A stretch of DNA of 64,000 bases from Lederbergia wuyishanensis (GTDB taxonomy: Bacteria > Bacillota > Bacilli > Bacillales > Bacillaceae_C): NCBI RefSeq assembly GCF_022900255.1, contig NZ_JALIRM010000006.1, positions 1-64,000 of the forward strand, read 5' to 3'. Positions within the stretch are counted from its first letter, which is position 1; each line of letters starts with the position of its first letter. The notes under the pieces were generated by a model. That model had not been told where the DNA came from, ran no database searches, and saw nothing but the letters and a program-made list of their open reading frames with translations. Shown one piece after another: positions 9,191 to 17,607 of the stretch. The position numbers were made by a program, and so were the translations under genes.

Positions 9191-9440
9191 TCGGCTAAAA
9201 GCGCTGACGTCCTGTTAGCAACGCCGACACTAGCACGTCCTGTGCGTCGGCGGGCTCAGGCTGCGACGTCCTGTCGCATCGCCCGCACTAGTACATCCTG
9301 TACGTCGGAATTTCAAGGCGGCGCAGTTTCGAGCAGCGGACTTGCTCGTGTGTGCTGACTTCTGCGTTGCCCACAGGACGTGGGCGACTTTAGCAGAAGA
9401 TCCTTCTCCTGATACATGAGCAGCGGAGAAACAAGGCAAC
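9191..9440. repeat. Array of conserved-loop mini-hairpins
   Basis: Five short perfect or near-perfect hairpins are spaced 22-72 bases apart: GCTGAC-GTCCT-GTTAGC (9202-9218), GCAC-GTCCT-GTGC (9232-9244), TGCGAC-GTCCT-GTCGCA (9261-9277), GTAC-ATCCT-GTAC (9290-9302) and GCCCAC-AGGAC-GTGGGC (9369-9385). Stems differ, but the five-base loop is the same or its reverse complement. The wider region is GC-rich compared with its surroundings. Open frames across it on both strands are by-products. It fills most of the ywhC-ywhD gap. Confidence 0.8.
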
Positions 9441-9519
9441 GAAGAAATTCGAAGTGTCATTTTTACCGGACTTTTTGAACATCCTATATAAGGAAATGCT
9501 TAAGTGAGGAGGTATTTTC

Positions 9520-10041
9520 ATGGAACAAGGGAAGAAAAAACTAGAGTTTAATATTATCAAAAATGATCCAACAGATGGACATAAAGGGTTCGGAATAGGC
9601 TCACTCAGTTTGGAAAATATTACGCCGGTTATGGTAGATGTAGAAGAAGGCGAAGTGTGGATTGAACTCCAGGCGATGCATGCTAGAAGTAAAACTGAAC
9701 GTGGGGTTCGATATGTAAAATCCCTTGAAGAGCTTTTAACGGACTATCCGGAGGAAAATACAAAGAAATATTGGATCATTTGGGTTGCTGTCGATCGCAA
9801 ACCTGAAGGAACATATTACGCAGGGGCCACTGCTTGCGAATTATATATTAACCGTCCTGCACGAAGAGGCTATAAATCTATGCCGGAACATGTAAATCAT
9901 ATGGATAAGGCAATGAAAGGAAAAATCATTGTTCATAATATGGATGAGGAATCAAGAAAAAGACTAGGCATCTTTTTAGAACAGCATGACCCGGAAATGT
10001 GGGAAAGATCAAGTGAAGAGTTGAAGAAAGAACTTAGTTGA
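9520..10041 (+). CDS. ywhD: YwhD family protein
   Basis: This 173-residue soluble protein belongs to the YwhD family of Bacillales, recognised from the N-terminal FNIIKNDPTDGHKGFGIG segment, the GRxxSLEN-like stretch after it and the AMHARSKTERG motif near residue 52. No enzymatic function is known to me for the family. The ATG at 9520 follows GTGAGGAGG. In B. subtilis it lies between ywhC and pbpG; here the van-like cassette has been placed downstream. Confidence 0.9.
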   Translation: MEQGKKKLEFNIIKNDPTDGHKGFGIGSLSLENITPVMVDVEEGEVWIELQAMHARSKTERGVRYVKSLEELLTDYPEENTKKYWIIWVAVDRKPEGTYYAGATACELYINRPARRGYKSMPEHVNHMDKAMKGKIIVHNMDEESRKRLGIFLEQHDPEMWERSSEELKKELS

Positions 10042-10160
10042 GTGATAACAATTTTGAACAATCTGTGACATTTACTAAATATAATAGTGCTTACTTGCCG
10101 ATTGTTAGGAAAGAAAGTAAACTTACATATAGTTTGTACAATAATACAAACTAGGACAAT

Positions 10161-10286
10161 GAAAAGCGGAAGGTGCCTGTTTAGCCCTTACAAGCAAATG
10201 TTCTGATGCAAAAAAAAGTCCGATGTTTGACTTTTATTGACTCAGGTTATTTGACCACGAGGGGGCAGGCGCCTGCAGCTGGACAA
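10161..10286 (+). repeat. Class 2 interspersed hairpin element
   Basis: It begins GAAAAGCGGAAG and ends CTGCAGCTGGACAA, the same termini as the class 1 elements, but the body is different: GCAAATGTTCTGA and GGTTATTTGACC flank a TTTGACTTTTATTGACT core. GGCGCCTG-type outer pairing is visible. A second copy lies at 15391-15577. Confidence 0.7.
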
Positions 10287-10321
10287 CAATTCAGCTAGGA
10301 GATAACCCCCAAGCTGACATT

Positions 10322-10356
10322 AAAAAAGCCTGAGGCCGCACACCTCAGGCTTTTTT
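10322..10356. terminator. Strong terminator ahead of the vanR-like gene
   Basis: AAAAAAGCCTGAGG (10322-10335) pairs perfectly with CCTCAGGCTTTTTT (10343-10356). The symmetric A/T tails allow termination in both directions. It isolates ywhD from the two-component cassette. Confidence 0.9.
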
Positions 10357-10385
10357 ATCGATTTAATTTCCTAGGTGGTGAAATT

Positions 10386-11072
10386 ATGGTTTCAATACTC
10401 ATAGCGGATGATGAAAAGGAAATTGCTGATTTAGTAGGGTTTCATTTGGAGAAGGAGAGTTATCAAGTCATCAAGGTTCACGATGGATTGGAAGCGCTTC
10501 AAGTAATTCAAACTCGAATAATAGATTTGGCGATTTTAGATATTATGATGCCTAAGATGGATGGTTATGAAGTGATTCGCCAAGTTCGAGAGCAATACTC
10601 ATTACCAGTCATTTTTTTAAGCGCTAAAACATCGGATTTAGATAAAATCACAGGACTTGTCATGGGGGCCGATGATTATATGTCAAAGCCATTTAATCCG
10701 ATGGAATTGGTGGCTAGAGTCAATGCTCAGTTGCGTCGTTCTAAGCTTTTATATCAAACGGCTGAGAAAGCCCGTGAATTGGAAATTGCTGGATTGGTTA
10801 TAAATCCAGAAGAACGTACTGTTGAGCTTTATGGCGAGCTAATAGAATTAACACCTAAAGAGTTTGATATTTTATATTTATTAGCAAGTTACCCGAAAAA
10901 GGTTTACAGTGTTGAAAACATCTTCCAACATGTGTGGGGAGAAGAGTATTATGAAGGCAGTAATACGGTTATGGTACATATTCGGGGGTTGAGAAAAAAA
11001 TTAAAAGAAGATCAGCATAAGAATAAATTCATTAAAACCGTTTGGGGAGTAGGGTATACATTCAATGGCTAA
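10386..11072 (+). CDS. vanR: VanR-like response regulator (OmpR/PhoB family)
   Basis: The 228-residue regulator has a receiver domain (1-120) with acidic pocket D8-D9, phosphoacceptor D52 in LAILDIMMPKMDG and K101 in SKPF, and an OmpR-type winged-helix DNA-binding domain (about 130-226) ending in TVWGVGYTF. Together with the downstream sensor kinase and D,D-carboxypeptidase it resembles the vanR-vanS-vanY arrangement. No vanHAX ligase genes are present, so cell-wall regulation rather than glycopeptide resistance is the safer reading. It overlaps the kinase gene by eight bases. Confidence 0.85.
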   Translation: MVSILIADDEKEIADLVGFHLEKESYQVIKVHDGLEALQVIQTRIIDLAILDIMMPKMDGYEVIRQVREQYSLPVIFLSAKTSDLDKITGLVMGADDYMSKPFNPMELVARVNAQLRRSKLLYQTAEKARELEIAGLVINPEERTVELYGELIELTPKEFDILYLLASYPKKVYSVENIFQHVWGEEYYEGSNTVMVHIRGLRKKLKEDQHKNKFIKTVWGVGYTFNG

Positions 11073-12162
11073 GATGATTCGCAGCTTTCGAACACAGATG
11101 ATTATTCGTTTATGTATCAGCATGGGAATTGCTGGTGGAATAACATTCGGACTTTATAAAATACTTCAACTCTATTATAAAGAATCTAATGTGCAAATGG
11201 GTGAACCCTTAGCAAATATAAGGTATACGATAGCTAAAATAGGCGATATTAATGTTTTCCTAATTATTTTTATCCCACTTGCGATTCTCTTTTTCTTCTT
11301 ACTTACAAAATCCTACGCAACGTATTTTAAAAAAATTTCATCCGGTATACATCAGCTTGCAAATGGTGACTTTAATAACCGCGTGCATATTTCAACAAAT
11401 GACGAGTTTCGGTTAATTGCAGAAGATATAAATAAAGCTGCACAGGAATTAAAGGAATCCTTACATAGGGAAAGTCTTGCTGTGAGCAGTAAGGAACAAC
11501 TAATTGTCAACTTGGCCCATGATTTGCGTACTCCACTAACGTCTGTTTTAGGATATTTAGAATTGCTTATGAAGGACCAACATATATCCGAAGATCAAAT
11601 GAAGCACTTTTTAACGATTGCTCATACGAAATCATTAAGGTTAGAAAAACTTATTGATGAACTTTTTGAGATTTCTCGCCTTAATTATGGGATGCTAAAA
11701 ATGGGTAAGGATCCTATTAATATTGGAGAACTAATTTTACAATTAAACGAAGAATTTTATCCGAGCTTAGAAAAATCCGGTTTAGTTACTAGGCTTGACA
11801 TGGATCAAAACCTGCAAATTTTAGGCGACGGGGAAATGCTCGCGAGAGTTTTTGAAAATTTACTGTCAAATGCCATTCGTTATGGTGCGGAAGGGAAATA
11901 TATTGATATAAAAGGGTATATAGATGAAAATGTGGTAGTAGTTGAAGTTGTAAATTATGGAAGTTATATTCCAGAAGAGGAACTTGCTCATATCTTCGAT
12001 GTGTTTTACACAGGTGATCGTTCGAGAACTATAAATCATAATAGCACCGGATTAGGTTTATTCATCGCAAAAAATATTATCGAACAACATCATGGAACGA
12101 TTACGGCCTTTAGTGATCCGATTCAAACGTATTTTAAAGTTCGCATACCTCAAAAATCTTAA
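11065..12162 (+). CDS. vanS: VanS-like sensor histidine kinase
   Basis: This 365-residue membrane kinase has TM1 near residues 12-35 and TM2 near 63-82, with only a short external loop of about 28 residues. A HAMP segment follows (83-135), then the phosphoacceptor H152 in NLAHDLRTPLTSVLGY and an ATPase domain with N box LLSNAIRYG, G1 HIFDVFYTGDRS and G2 STGLGLFIAK. The short sensor loop suggests detection within or near the membrane, as in VanS-type kinases. Translation is coupled to the regulator through the overlap. Confidence 0.87.
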   Translation: MAKMIRSFRTQMIIRLCISMGIAGGITFGLYKILQLYYKESNVQMGEPLANIRYTIAKIGDINVFLIIFIPLAILFFFLLTKSYATYFKKISSGIHQLANGDFNNRVHISTNDEFRLIAEDINKAAQELKESLHRESLAVSSKEQLIVNLAHDLRTPLTSVLGYLELLMKDQHISEDQMKHFLTIAHTKSLRLEKLIDELFEISRLNYGMLKMGKDPINIGELILQLNEEFYPSLEKSGLVTRLDMDQNLQILGDGEMLARVFENLLSNAIRYGAEGKYIDIKGYIDENVVVVEVVNYGSYIPEEELAHIFDVFYTGDRSRTINHNSTGLGLFIAKNIIEQHHGTITAFSDPIQTYFKVRIPQKS

Positions 12163-12232
12163 TAAAAACTTTATCTTTTCTTCCTTTTTTCTTTATTAAT
12201 GTTTCCTATTATGAAGATGGAGGGAAGATACG

Positions 12233-13072
12233 ATGAAAAAGATAAAATGGTTGTTGTTATTAGGGATACTAGTATTATTATTCGGTTATAAGTTTAATGA
12301 TCTTAATCCGAAGATTAACATTTCAAATGAAAAAAGTAAGGATGCAGGTTATATCACTATTGAAAAAGATCATATTTATTACGGTAATCTATTATTGGTC
12401 AATCATGATAACCCAGTGCAAGAAATAGGTGTAAAACGAGATATTATTAATTTAATTGAACATCAAAATCATATGCAGGGGTATCAATTGCTAGATCCTG
12501 ATATTAGGATATCAGAACAAGTGGCAGAGCGTTTTTCTACAATGGTCAATGCGGCTAAAAAAGACCACGTCGATCATTTTATGATTAATAGTGGATTTCG
12601 TAGTTTGGAAGAGCAAAGTCAATTATACGAAGAGATGGGACCGGCATATGCCTTGCCAGCTGGATTCAGCGAACATAATTTGGGGATTTCTCTTGATATT
12701 GGCTCCACGCTAAAAAGAATGGAAGATGCGGAAGAGGGGAAATGGCTAGAGAAAAACTCGTGGAAATATGGATTTATTTTGCGTTATCCAAAAGATAAAT
12801 CAGCAATTACAGGTATCCAGTATGAACCCTGGCATTTTCGTTATGTAGGTTTGCCACATAGTGCAATAATGTATGAAAAAAATTTGACTCTTGAGCAGTA
12901 CCAGGACTATTTAAAAAAGAAAACATCAATTTCTGTTCACTATGAAGATAAAAAATATTATATTTCCTATTATGATTTTAAAGGTGAATCTTCCAAAAAA
13001 GTAGCGGTTACCAGAAACTATGAAATATCAGGGGATAATCGAAGTGGTATCATTGTAACCGGGACGAATTGA
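12233..13072 (+). CDS. vanY: VanY-like D-alanyl-D-alanine carboxypeptidase
   Basis: This 279-residue extracytoplasmic peptidase of the VanY/M15B family has one N-terminal membrane anchor (residues 4-19). Zinc and catalytic motifs are SEHNLGISLDIG (H148, D155) and EPWHFRYVG (E198, H201). Members remove the terminal D-Ala from peptidoglycan pentapeptides. A C-terminal extension of about 65 residues beyond the peptidase domain is Lys/Tyr-rich. Start ATG 12233 follows GGAGGGAAG. Probably the output of the adjacent two-component system. Confidence 0.9.
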   Translation: MKKIKWLLLLGILVLLFGYKFNDLNPKINISNEKSKDAGYITIEKDHIYYGNLLLVNHDNPVQEIGVKRDIINLIEHQNHMQGYQLLDPDIRISEQVAERFSTMVNAAKKDHVDHFMINSGFRSLEEQSQLYEEMGPAYALPAGFSEHNLGISLDIGSTLKRMEDAEEGKWLEKNSWKYGFILRYPKDKSAITGIQYEPWHFRYVGLPHSAIMYEKNLTLEQYQDYLKKKTSISVHYEDKKYYISYYDFKGESSKKVAVTRNYEISGDNRSGIIVTGTN

Positions 13073-13099
13073 AAATTATGAAATATTAAAATGAAGGCT

Positions 13100-13229
13100 T
13101 TTTCGGATTGTCTTGTAAACGCTTGGCATACAAGACGTGCAGCATAACGAAGACGCTAGCCTTCATCCATGGACGAGAAAGGTAAGCAACAAAGTATGCG
13201 AGCGTTTGTGAACGGTCTAAACGGGTCCA
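13100..13229. other. Short intergenic region between vanY and pbpG with hairpins
   Basis: GTCTTGTA followed by TACAAGAC (about 13109-13134) forms an eight-pair hairpin. A second stem, AACGGGTCC (13220-13228) with GGACCCGTT (13237-13245), spans the pbpG stop codon but lacks a T tract on either strand, so it is only a weak terminator candidate. Confidence 0.4.
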
Positions 13230-15230
13230 TTAATTTGGACCCGTTAGCAGGTGCTCTGTACAAGCTTCAGCAGGTTCCGTTCCTTTTTCAAAATAGGTAA
13301 GCCTGAAGACAGGACACATATTGGTTGCAAGCTTTCCATTTGATGGATCGATGGGAACTGCTGTCACGCCAGCCGGAGGTCTGAATGTATGAAGCTTATC
13401 TGGCTGTCCCTTAATTGACCGTTCCATAAAACGTATCCACATATTTTTTGCATAAAGTTTATCAGTGGTTAAAGTGATTTCTTTTCCTTGGTCATAGCCT
13501 GTCCACACGACGGCCGCTAATCCTGGGGTAAAGCCAGCCATCCAGCTATCTGATTTAGTCGAGCCAGATTTTCCTGCATACACTCTACTCATTTGGTTTG
13601 CGATTGAAGCTCCGGTAACTGACGCATATCCGTTCAATTTTGAATCGAACATACCTGTCATCATTTGACTCATAATAAAGGCGTGTTCAGGCTTTAAAAT
13701 TTGCTCTTCTTTTTGCTCAACCTCATATATAACTTTTCCTCGATAATCTACTACTTTCTGAATAAAGATAGGCTCTACCTTTTTTCCACCATTTGCAAGC
13801 ATGCTATAAGCATTCAGTATTTCCACGACCTTTACCCCGGATGTTCCTAGCGCTAGAGATGGAACAGCAGACATCTTGGAATTGATTCCAAACTTTTTAA
13901 CAGTATCTACTAGAACTCTTTCTCCGAGAAATAGATGGGTTTTAACGGCGTATACATTGTCGGAAACGGCCAAAGCCTGAGCCATTGTAACCTCTCTATT
14001 AGCATAATGGTTATTAAAATTATGCGGGGTATACTCGGAATTTCCCTCCAATTTAAATGTTGTTGGTTCACTTCTGATTAATGTCGAAGGTGTAAAACCA
14101 CGCTCCAGAGCAGCATAATAAAGGAGCGGTTTTATGGTAGACCCGGGTTGTCTCACTGCTTGTGTTGCTCGGTTAAATGGACTTTCATCATAATCCCTAC
14201 CTCCGATAAGAGCCGTAACAAATCCAGTCTTTGGATCCATTGCCGCAAAGCCGACTTGAATATCTGAGTCTGTCGAAAATGTTTCATGCATCACTTTTTC
14301 TGCAATTTCTTGTTGCCTTGGATCAAGAGTTGTAAAAACTTTTAAACCACCGAGTGCTATAACTCTTTCATCTAAACCTACAGTATTCAATAATTCTTTT
14401 TTTACTACATCATAAAAGTATGGAGCAGAATCAGCGCGATGATGTGGATGCACCCCAGTAAAAACTAACTTTTCTTCAGCAGCTTCTTTTGCTATCTGAG
14501 TAGTAATAGCCTTCGTTTCCTGCATAGATTTTAAAATAAGCAGCTGCCTGTTTTTCGCTTTTTCATAATTAATCATTGGCGAGTATATGCCTGGTCCTTT
14601 CGGAATTCCCATTAACATAGCACCTTCGGCAATTGTTAGGTCCTTGGCATTCTTACCGAAATAAAATTGACTGGCAGCCTCAATACCGTATGCTCCGTGT
14701 CCAAAATTAATAGTGTTCAAATAACCTTCCAATATTTCATCTTTAGAATAATTTCCTTCAAGACGAATCGTGTAGAACGCTTCGGAAATTTTTCGTTTCC
14801 ATGTTTTATCCATCGTCAAAAATAGATTTCGAGCATACTGTTGAGTAATCGTACTGGCACCTTGTACTTTATTCATTGATTTTATGTTGGCCACGACAGC
14901 TCCAACGATTCTTTTAAAGTCAAAGCCAGAATGATTATAAAAAGTGCGATCTTCAATCGCAATGGCTGCGTTAATGGCCGATGGAGAAATATCATCGAGC
15001 GTGACCCAATAACGTTTTTCACCACTATTGCTTTCACCTATAACAGACCCATCGTTCGCATAATATAAAGTTGATTGAGGAATCGCAAGCGGAGGTGGAC
15101 CTAGTATTTTAATATAAATAAAAAATGAAAAAATAAGAGCTCCCAATGCTCCAATCGCTAAAATACTAGTAAATATCAGCAATCGAATCGTTCTCCACTT
15201 TCTTCTATGGGATCTCGTTTCTGTCTCCAT
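13230..15230 (-). CDS. pbpG: Class A penicillin-binding protein (PbpG-like)
   Basis: This bifunctional peptidoglycan synthase of about 666 residues has a cytoplasmic N-terminus, a membrane anchor (about 15-40), a GT51 glycosyltransferase domain with the catalytic Glu in AIEDRTFYNHSGFD near 93 and ASTITQQYARNL, and a transpeptidase domain with SxxK in PGSTIKP near 364, SDN near 424 and KSG in AGKSGSTKSDSW near 555. In B. subtilis PbpG is expressed in the forespore and acts in spore peptidoglycan. ATG 15230 gives ten bases to GAGGTG; starts at 15239 and 15242 are possible. It lies between ywhD and speE, as in B. subtilis. Confidence 0.9.
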   Translation of the reverse strand: METETRSHRRKWRTIRLLIFTSILAIGALGALIFSFFIYIKILGPPPLAIPQSTLYYANDGSVIGESNSGEKRYWVTLDDISPSAINAAIAIEDRTFYNHSGFDFKRIVGAVVANIKSMNKVQGASTITQQYARNLFLTMDKTWKRKISEAFYTIRLEGNYSKDEILEGYLNTINFGHGAYGIEAASQFYFGKNAKDLTIAEGAMLMGIPKGPGIYSPMINYEKAKNRQLLILKSMQETKAITTQIAKEAAEEKLVFTGVHPHHRADSAPYFYDVVKKELLNTVGLDERVIALGGLKVFTTLDPRQQEIAEKVMHETFSTDSDIQVGFAAMDPKTGFVTALIGGRDYDESPFNRATQAVRQPGSTIKPLLYYAALERGFTPSTLIRSEPTTFKLEGNSEYTPHNFNNHYANREVTMAQALAVSDNVYAVKTHLFLGERVLVDTVKKFGINSKMSAVPSLALGTSGVKVVEILNAYSMLANGGKKVEPIFIQKVVDYRGKVIYEVEQKEEQILKPEHAFIMSQMMTGMFDSKLNGYASVTGASIANQMSRVYAGKSGSTKSDSWMAGFTPGLAAVVWTGYDQGKEITLTTDKLYAKNMWIRFMERSIKGQPDKLHTFRPPAGVTAVPIDPSNGKLATNMCPVFRLTYFEKGTEPAEACTEHLLTGPN

Positions 15231-15390
15231 ACTTTCCATCACCTCAATCTAGTAATCTTTTATCATCAGTATGAAAGAAAAAGCCTTGTTTTATTCATCA
15301 CTTTCACAGAAATTTTCATCTTTACATCATTCTTTGTTTTTTCTACAATTTTTTGTGTTTGTAAATGTACGATAGTGGAAAACTAGAAAG

Positions 15391-15577
15391 AAAAGCGGAA
15401 GACGCCTGAAAAGCTGAAGGAAGGCTAAGAACGCAACGTCCTGTTGCAACGCCTTACTGACCCGCGTCCTGCGGGGCTCCGACTAGCAAATGTTCTGAGT
15501 CAAAAAAGTCTTTAGTTTGATTTTTTTTTTGACTGAGGTTATTTGACCTCGAAGGGCTGGGGTCTGCAGCTGGACAA
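15391..15577 (+). repeat. Class 2 interspersed hairpin element with two pentaloop mini-hairpins
   Basis: The termini AAAAGCGGAAG and CTGCAGCTGGAC match the element at 10161-10286, as do GCAAATGTTCTGA and GGTTATTTGACC. CAAAT/ATTTG and GTCAAA/TTTGAC pair. Inserted in the left arm are two mini-hairpins, GCAAC-GTCCT-GTTGC (15433-15447) and CCCGC-GTCCT-GCGGG (15461-15475). Confidence 0.75.
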
Positions 15578-15730
15578 AAAAAAGCGTAAGCGCCTTGCCC
15601 ATCGACGTATGGATTCCGTATTCCCTGACGAGATAAAGGAAACACGATGAGTCCGATAGGACGAAACGATGTTGACTTATCGTAGGAGGGGAAGTAGTAA
15701 TCCACTAGTCGATAGGCGATGTAGCTGGAC
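15578..15730 (+). repeat. Class 1 interspersed hairpin element, copy B
   Basis: Paired arms are ATCGAC (15601-15606) with GTCGAT (15708-15713), TGGATT (15610-15615) with AATCCA (15699-15704), TTCCC (15621-15625) with GGGAA (15688-15692) and GATAA with TTATC. The apex holds GTCC-GATA-GGAC (15651-15662) inside an ATGA...GAAAC context that resembles hammerhead stem II. It lies directly after the class 2 copy. Confidence 0.8.
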
Positions 15731-15760
15731 AAAGAAAAGCGTAAGCGCCTGTAGCTAAAC
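15731..15760 (+). repeat. Truncated solo end of a class 1/2 element
   Basis: AAGAAAAGCGTAAGCGCC is followed immediately by the GTAGCTAAAC-type terminus, as if the body of an element had been lost. It is the third unit in a head-to-tail series upstream of speE. Confidence 0.6.
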
Positions 15761-15801
15761 AAAAAATAATGTGCTCCTGCACACGGAAGGATGGCTGAAT
15801 A

Positions 15802-16665
15802 ATGGGAGGTTTATGGTTTACTGAAAAGCAGACTGATCATTACGGCATCACAATGAAGGTAAAGCGTACTTTACATACTGAACAGACAGATTTTCAATTA
15901 CTAGAAATGGTGGAAACAGAAGAATGGGGTAATATGCTTCTTCTAGATGGAATGGTAATGACATCGGAAAAAGATGAATTTGTTTATCATGAAATGGTAG
16001 CCCACGTACCGTTATTTACACACCCAAATCCTGAGAGAGTCTTAGTGGTAGGGGGCGGTGATGGTGGGGTCATTCGCGAAATTATGAAGCACCCTAGCGT
16101 GAAAAAAGCTGTACTTGTTGATATAGATGGGAAAGTGATAGAATACTCTAAGAAATATTTACCTTCTATTGCATATGAATTGGATAATGAGCGTGTCGAA
16201 GTAAAAGTTGGCGATGGGTTTATGGAAATAGCTGAAAGCGAAAATGAGTATGATGTCATCTTGGTCGATTCAACAGAGCCAGTAGGTCCTGCTGTAAATT
16301 TGTTTACAAAAGGATTTTACGCTGGCATTTCGAAGGCTTTAAAAGAAGATGGGATATTTGTCGCCCAAACCGATAATCCTTGGTTTAAAGCAGACCTTAT
16401 TCGCGAAGTGCAGCGCGATGTGAAAGAAATTTTCCCAATCACTAAGCTCTACATCGCAAACATCCCAACATATCCTAGTGGAATGTGGACCTTCACATTA
16501 GGCTCCAAGCGCTACAATCCGCTTGAAATAGAGGAGAATCGTTTCCATCCAATTGAAACAAAATACTACACAAAAGACCTGCATAAAGCAGCCTTCGTCC
16601 TCCCAAAATTCGTCTCTGATCTTATTGGGGACGGGTCCAAAGGGGACAGGTCCAAAGGGGACTGA
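15802..16665 (+). CDS. speE: Spermidine synthase
   Basis: SpeE transfers aminopropyl from decarboxylated SAM to putrescine. The 287-residue protein has the family motifs [20 protein letters not shown] near 50, [13 protein letters not shown] near 83, and DSTEPVGPA near 158. Normal Bacillus homologues end near FVSDLIK; here translation continues into a GGGGACAGGTCC-type intergenic repeat, giving the extra tail [12 protein letters not shown]. The start ATG 15802 has a modest GGAAGGATG site. speB follows 35 bases downstream, so the pair forms the spermidine operon. Confidence 0.95.
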   Translation: MGGLWFTEKQTDHYGITMKVKRTLHTEQTDFQLLEMVETEEWGNMLLLDGMVMTSEKDEFVYHEMVAHVPLFTHPNPERVLVVGGGDGGVIREIMKHPSVKKAVLVDIDGKVIEYSKKYLPSIAYELDNERVEVKVGDGFMEIAESENEYDVILVDSTEPVGPAVNLFTKGFYAGISKALKEDGIFVAQTDNPWFKADLIREVQRDVKEIFPITKLYIANIPTYPSGMWTFTLGSKRYNPLEIEENRFHPIETKYYTKDLHKAAFVLPKFVSDLIGDGSKGDRSKGD

Positions 16666-16682
16666 CCCAAAAGGGACAGGTT
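16626..16682 (+). repeat. GGGGACAGGTCC-type repeat at the speE-speB junction
   Basis: Four successive GGGGAC/GGGACAGG units run from the end of speE to just before the speB ribosome site. Related repeats lie at 36007-36063, 45569-45593 and 60041-60086. Confidence 0.75.
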
Positions 16683-16700
16683 AGATGAGGAGAATGATTG

Positions 16701-17573
16701 ATGCGTTTTGATGAAGCTTATTCGGGTAATGTGTTCATTGGCAGTAACCCGAATTTTGAAGAAAGCCAAGCTGTGATTTATGGAATGCCTATGGATTGGA
16801 CTGTAAGTTATCGTCCTGGGTCCCGTTTTGGTCCGGGGCAAATTCGCAAAGTATCCATTGGACTTGAGGAATACAGTCCGTATCTTGACAGAGAAATGTC
16901 TGAAGTTAAATATTTTGATGCTGGTGACATTCCACTTCCATTTGGTAATGCACAAAAAAGTCTAGATATGATAGAAGAATATATTGATACGCTTTTGGAA
17001 GCGGGGAAATTCCCGATTGGAATGGGTGGGGAGCATCTTGTTTCTTGGCCAGTCATAAAAGCAATGTATAAAAAATATCCAGATTTAGCCGTTATTCATA
17101 TGGATGCTCATACGGATTTACGCACGGAATATGAAGGAGAGCCACTTTCTCATTCAACCCCAATTCGAAAAGCAGCAGATTTGATTGGTCCGAAAAACAT
17201 GTACTCATTTGGAATCCGGTCCGGAATGAAAGAAGAATTCGAATGGGCAAAAGAAAACGGAATGCATATCGCCAAATTTGAAGTGCTTGAACCGTTGAAG
17301 AAAGTGTTACCATCCCTTTCTGGCCGTCCATTGTATGTGACGATTGATATTGATGTTCTTGATCCGGCGCATGCGCCCGGGACGGGAACAGTAGATGCGG
17401 GTGGAATTACGTCAAAAGAACTGTTGGCCTCGATTCATGAAATTGCTCATTCAGGCGTTCAAGTCGTCGGTTGCGATCTCGTTGAAGTAGCTCCTATATA
17501 CGACCACTCAGAGCAAACAGCTAATACGGCAAGTAAACTAATTAGAGAAATGATGCTTGGATGGTGTAAATAA
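16701..17573 (+). CDS. speB: Agmatinase (ureohydrolase family)
   Basis: SpeB hydrolyses agmatine to putrescine and urea, providing the substrate for the upstream SpeE. The 290-residue protein shows the binuclear manganese site motifs GMGGEHLVSWP near 112, HMDAHTDLR near 135 and TIDIDVLDPAHAPGTGT near 214. ATG 16701 is the start, preceded by GATGAGGAG; a TTG just upstream is less likely. Confidence 0.96.
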   Translation: MRFDEAYSGNVFIGSNPNFEESQAVIYGMPMDWTVSYRPGSRFGPGQIRKVSIGLEEYSPYLDREMSEVKYFDAGDIPLPFGNAQKSLDMIEEYIDTLLEAGKFPIGMGGEHLVSWPVIKAMYKKYPDLAVIHMDAHTDLRTEYEGEPLSHSTPIRKAADLIGPKNMYSFGIRSGMKEEFEWAKENGMHIAKFEVLEPLKKVLPSLSGRPLYVTIDIDVLDPAHAPGTGTVDAGGITSKELLASIHEIAHSGVQVVGCDLVEVAPIYDHSEQTANTASKLIREMMLGWCK

Positions 17574-17607
17574 CACACTAATGAAAAAGACTACCTTACA
17601 ACAAATT

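Noticed and set aside
9164-9460. Genes on either strand across the mini-hairpin array
   Set aside because: The frames simply translate palindromic GC-rich repeats and lack ribosome sites or family resemblance.
10386-13072. Complete glycopeptide-resistance operon
   Set aside because: Only vanR-, vanS- and vanY-like genes are present; no vanH, van ligase or vanX genes.
15640-15682. Active hammerhead ribozyme
   Set aside because: The conserved U of CUGAUGA is missing and GAAAC is not kept in another copy, so only a resemblance is reported.
15454-15762. 102-codon minus-strand frame upstream of speE
   Set aside because: It lies entirely within the class 1 and class 2 repeat elements.
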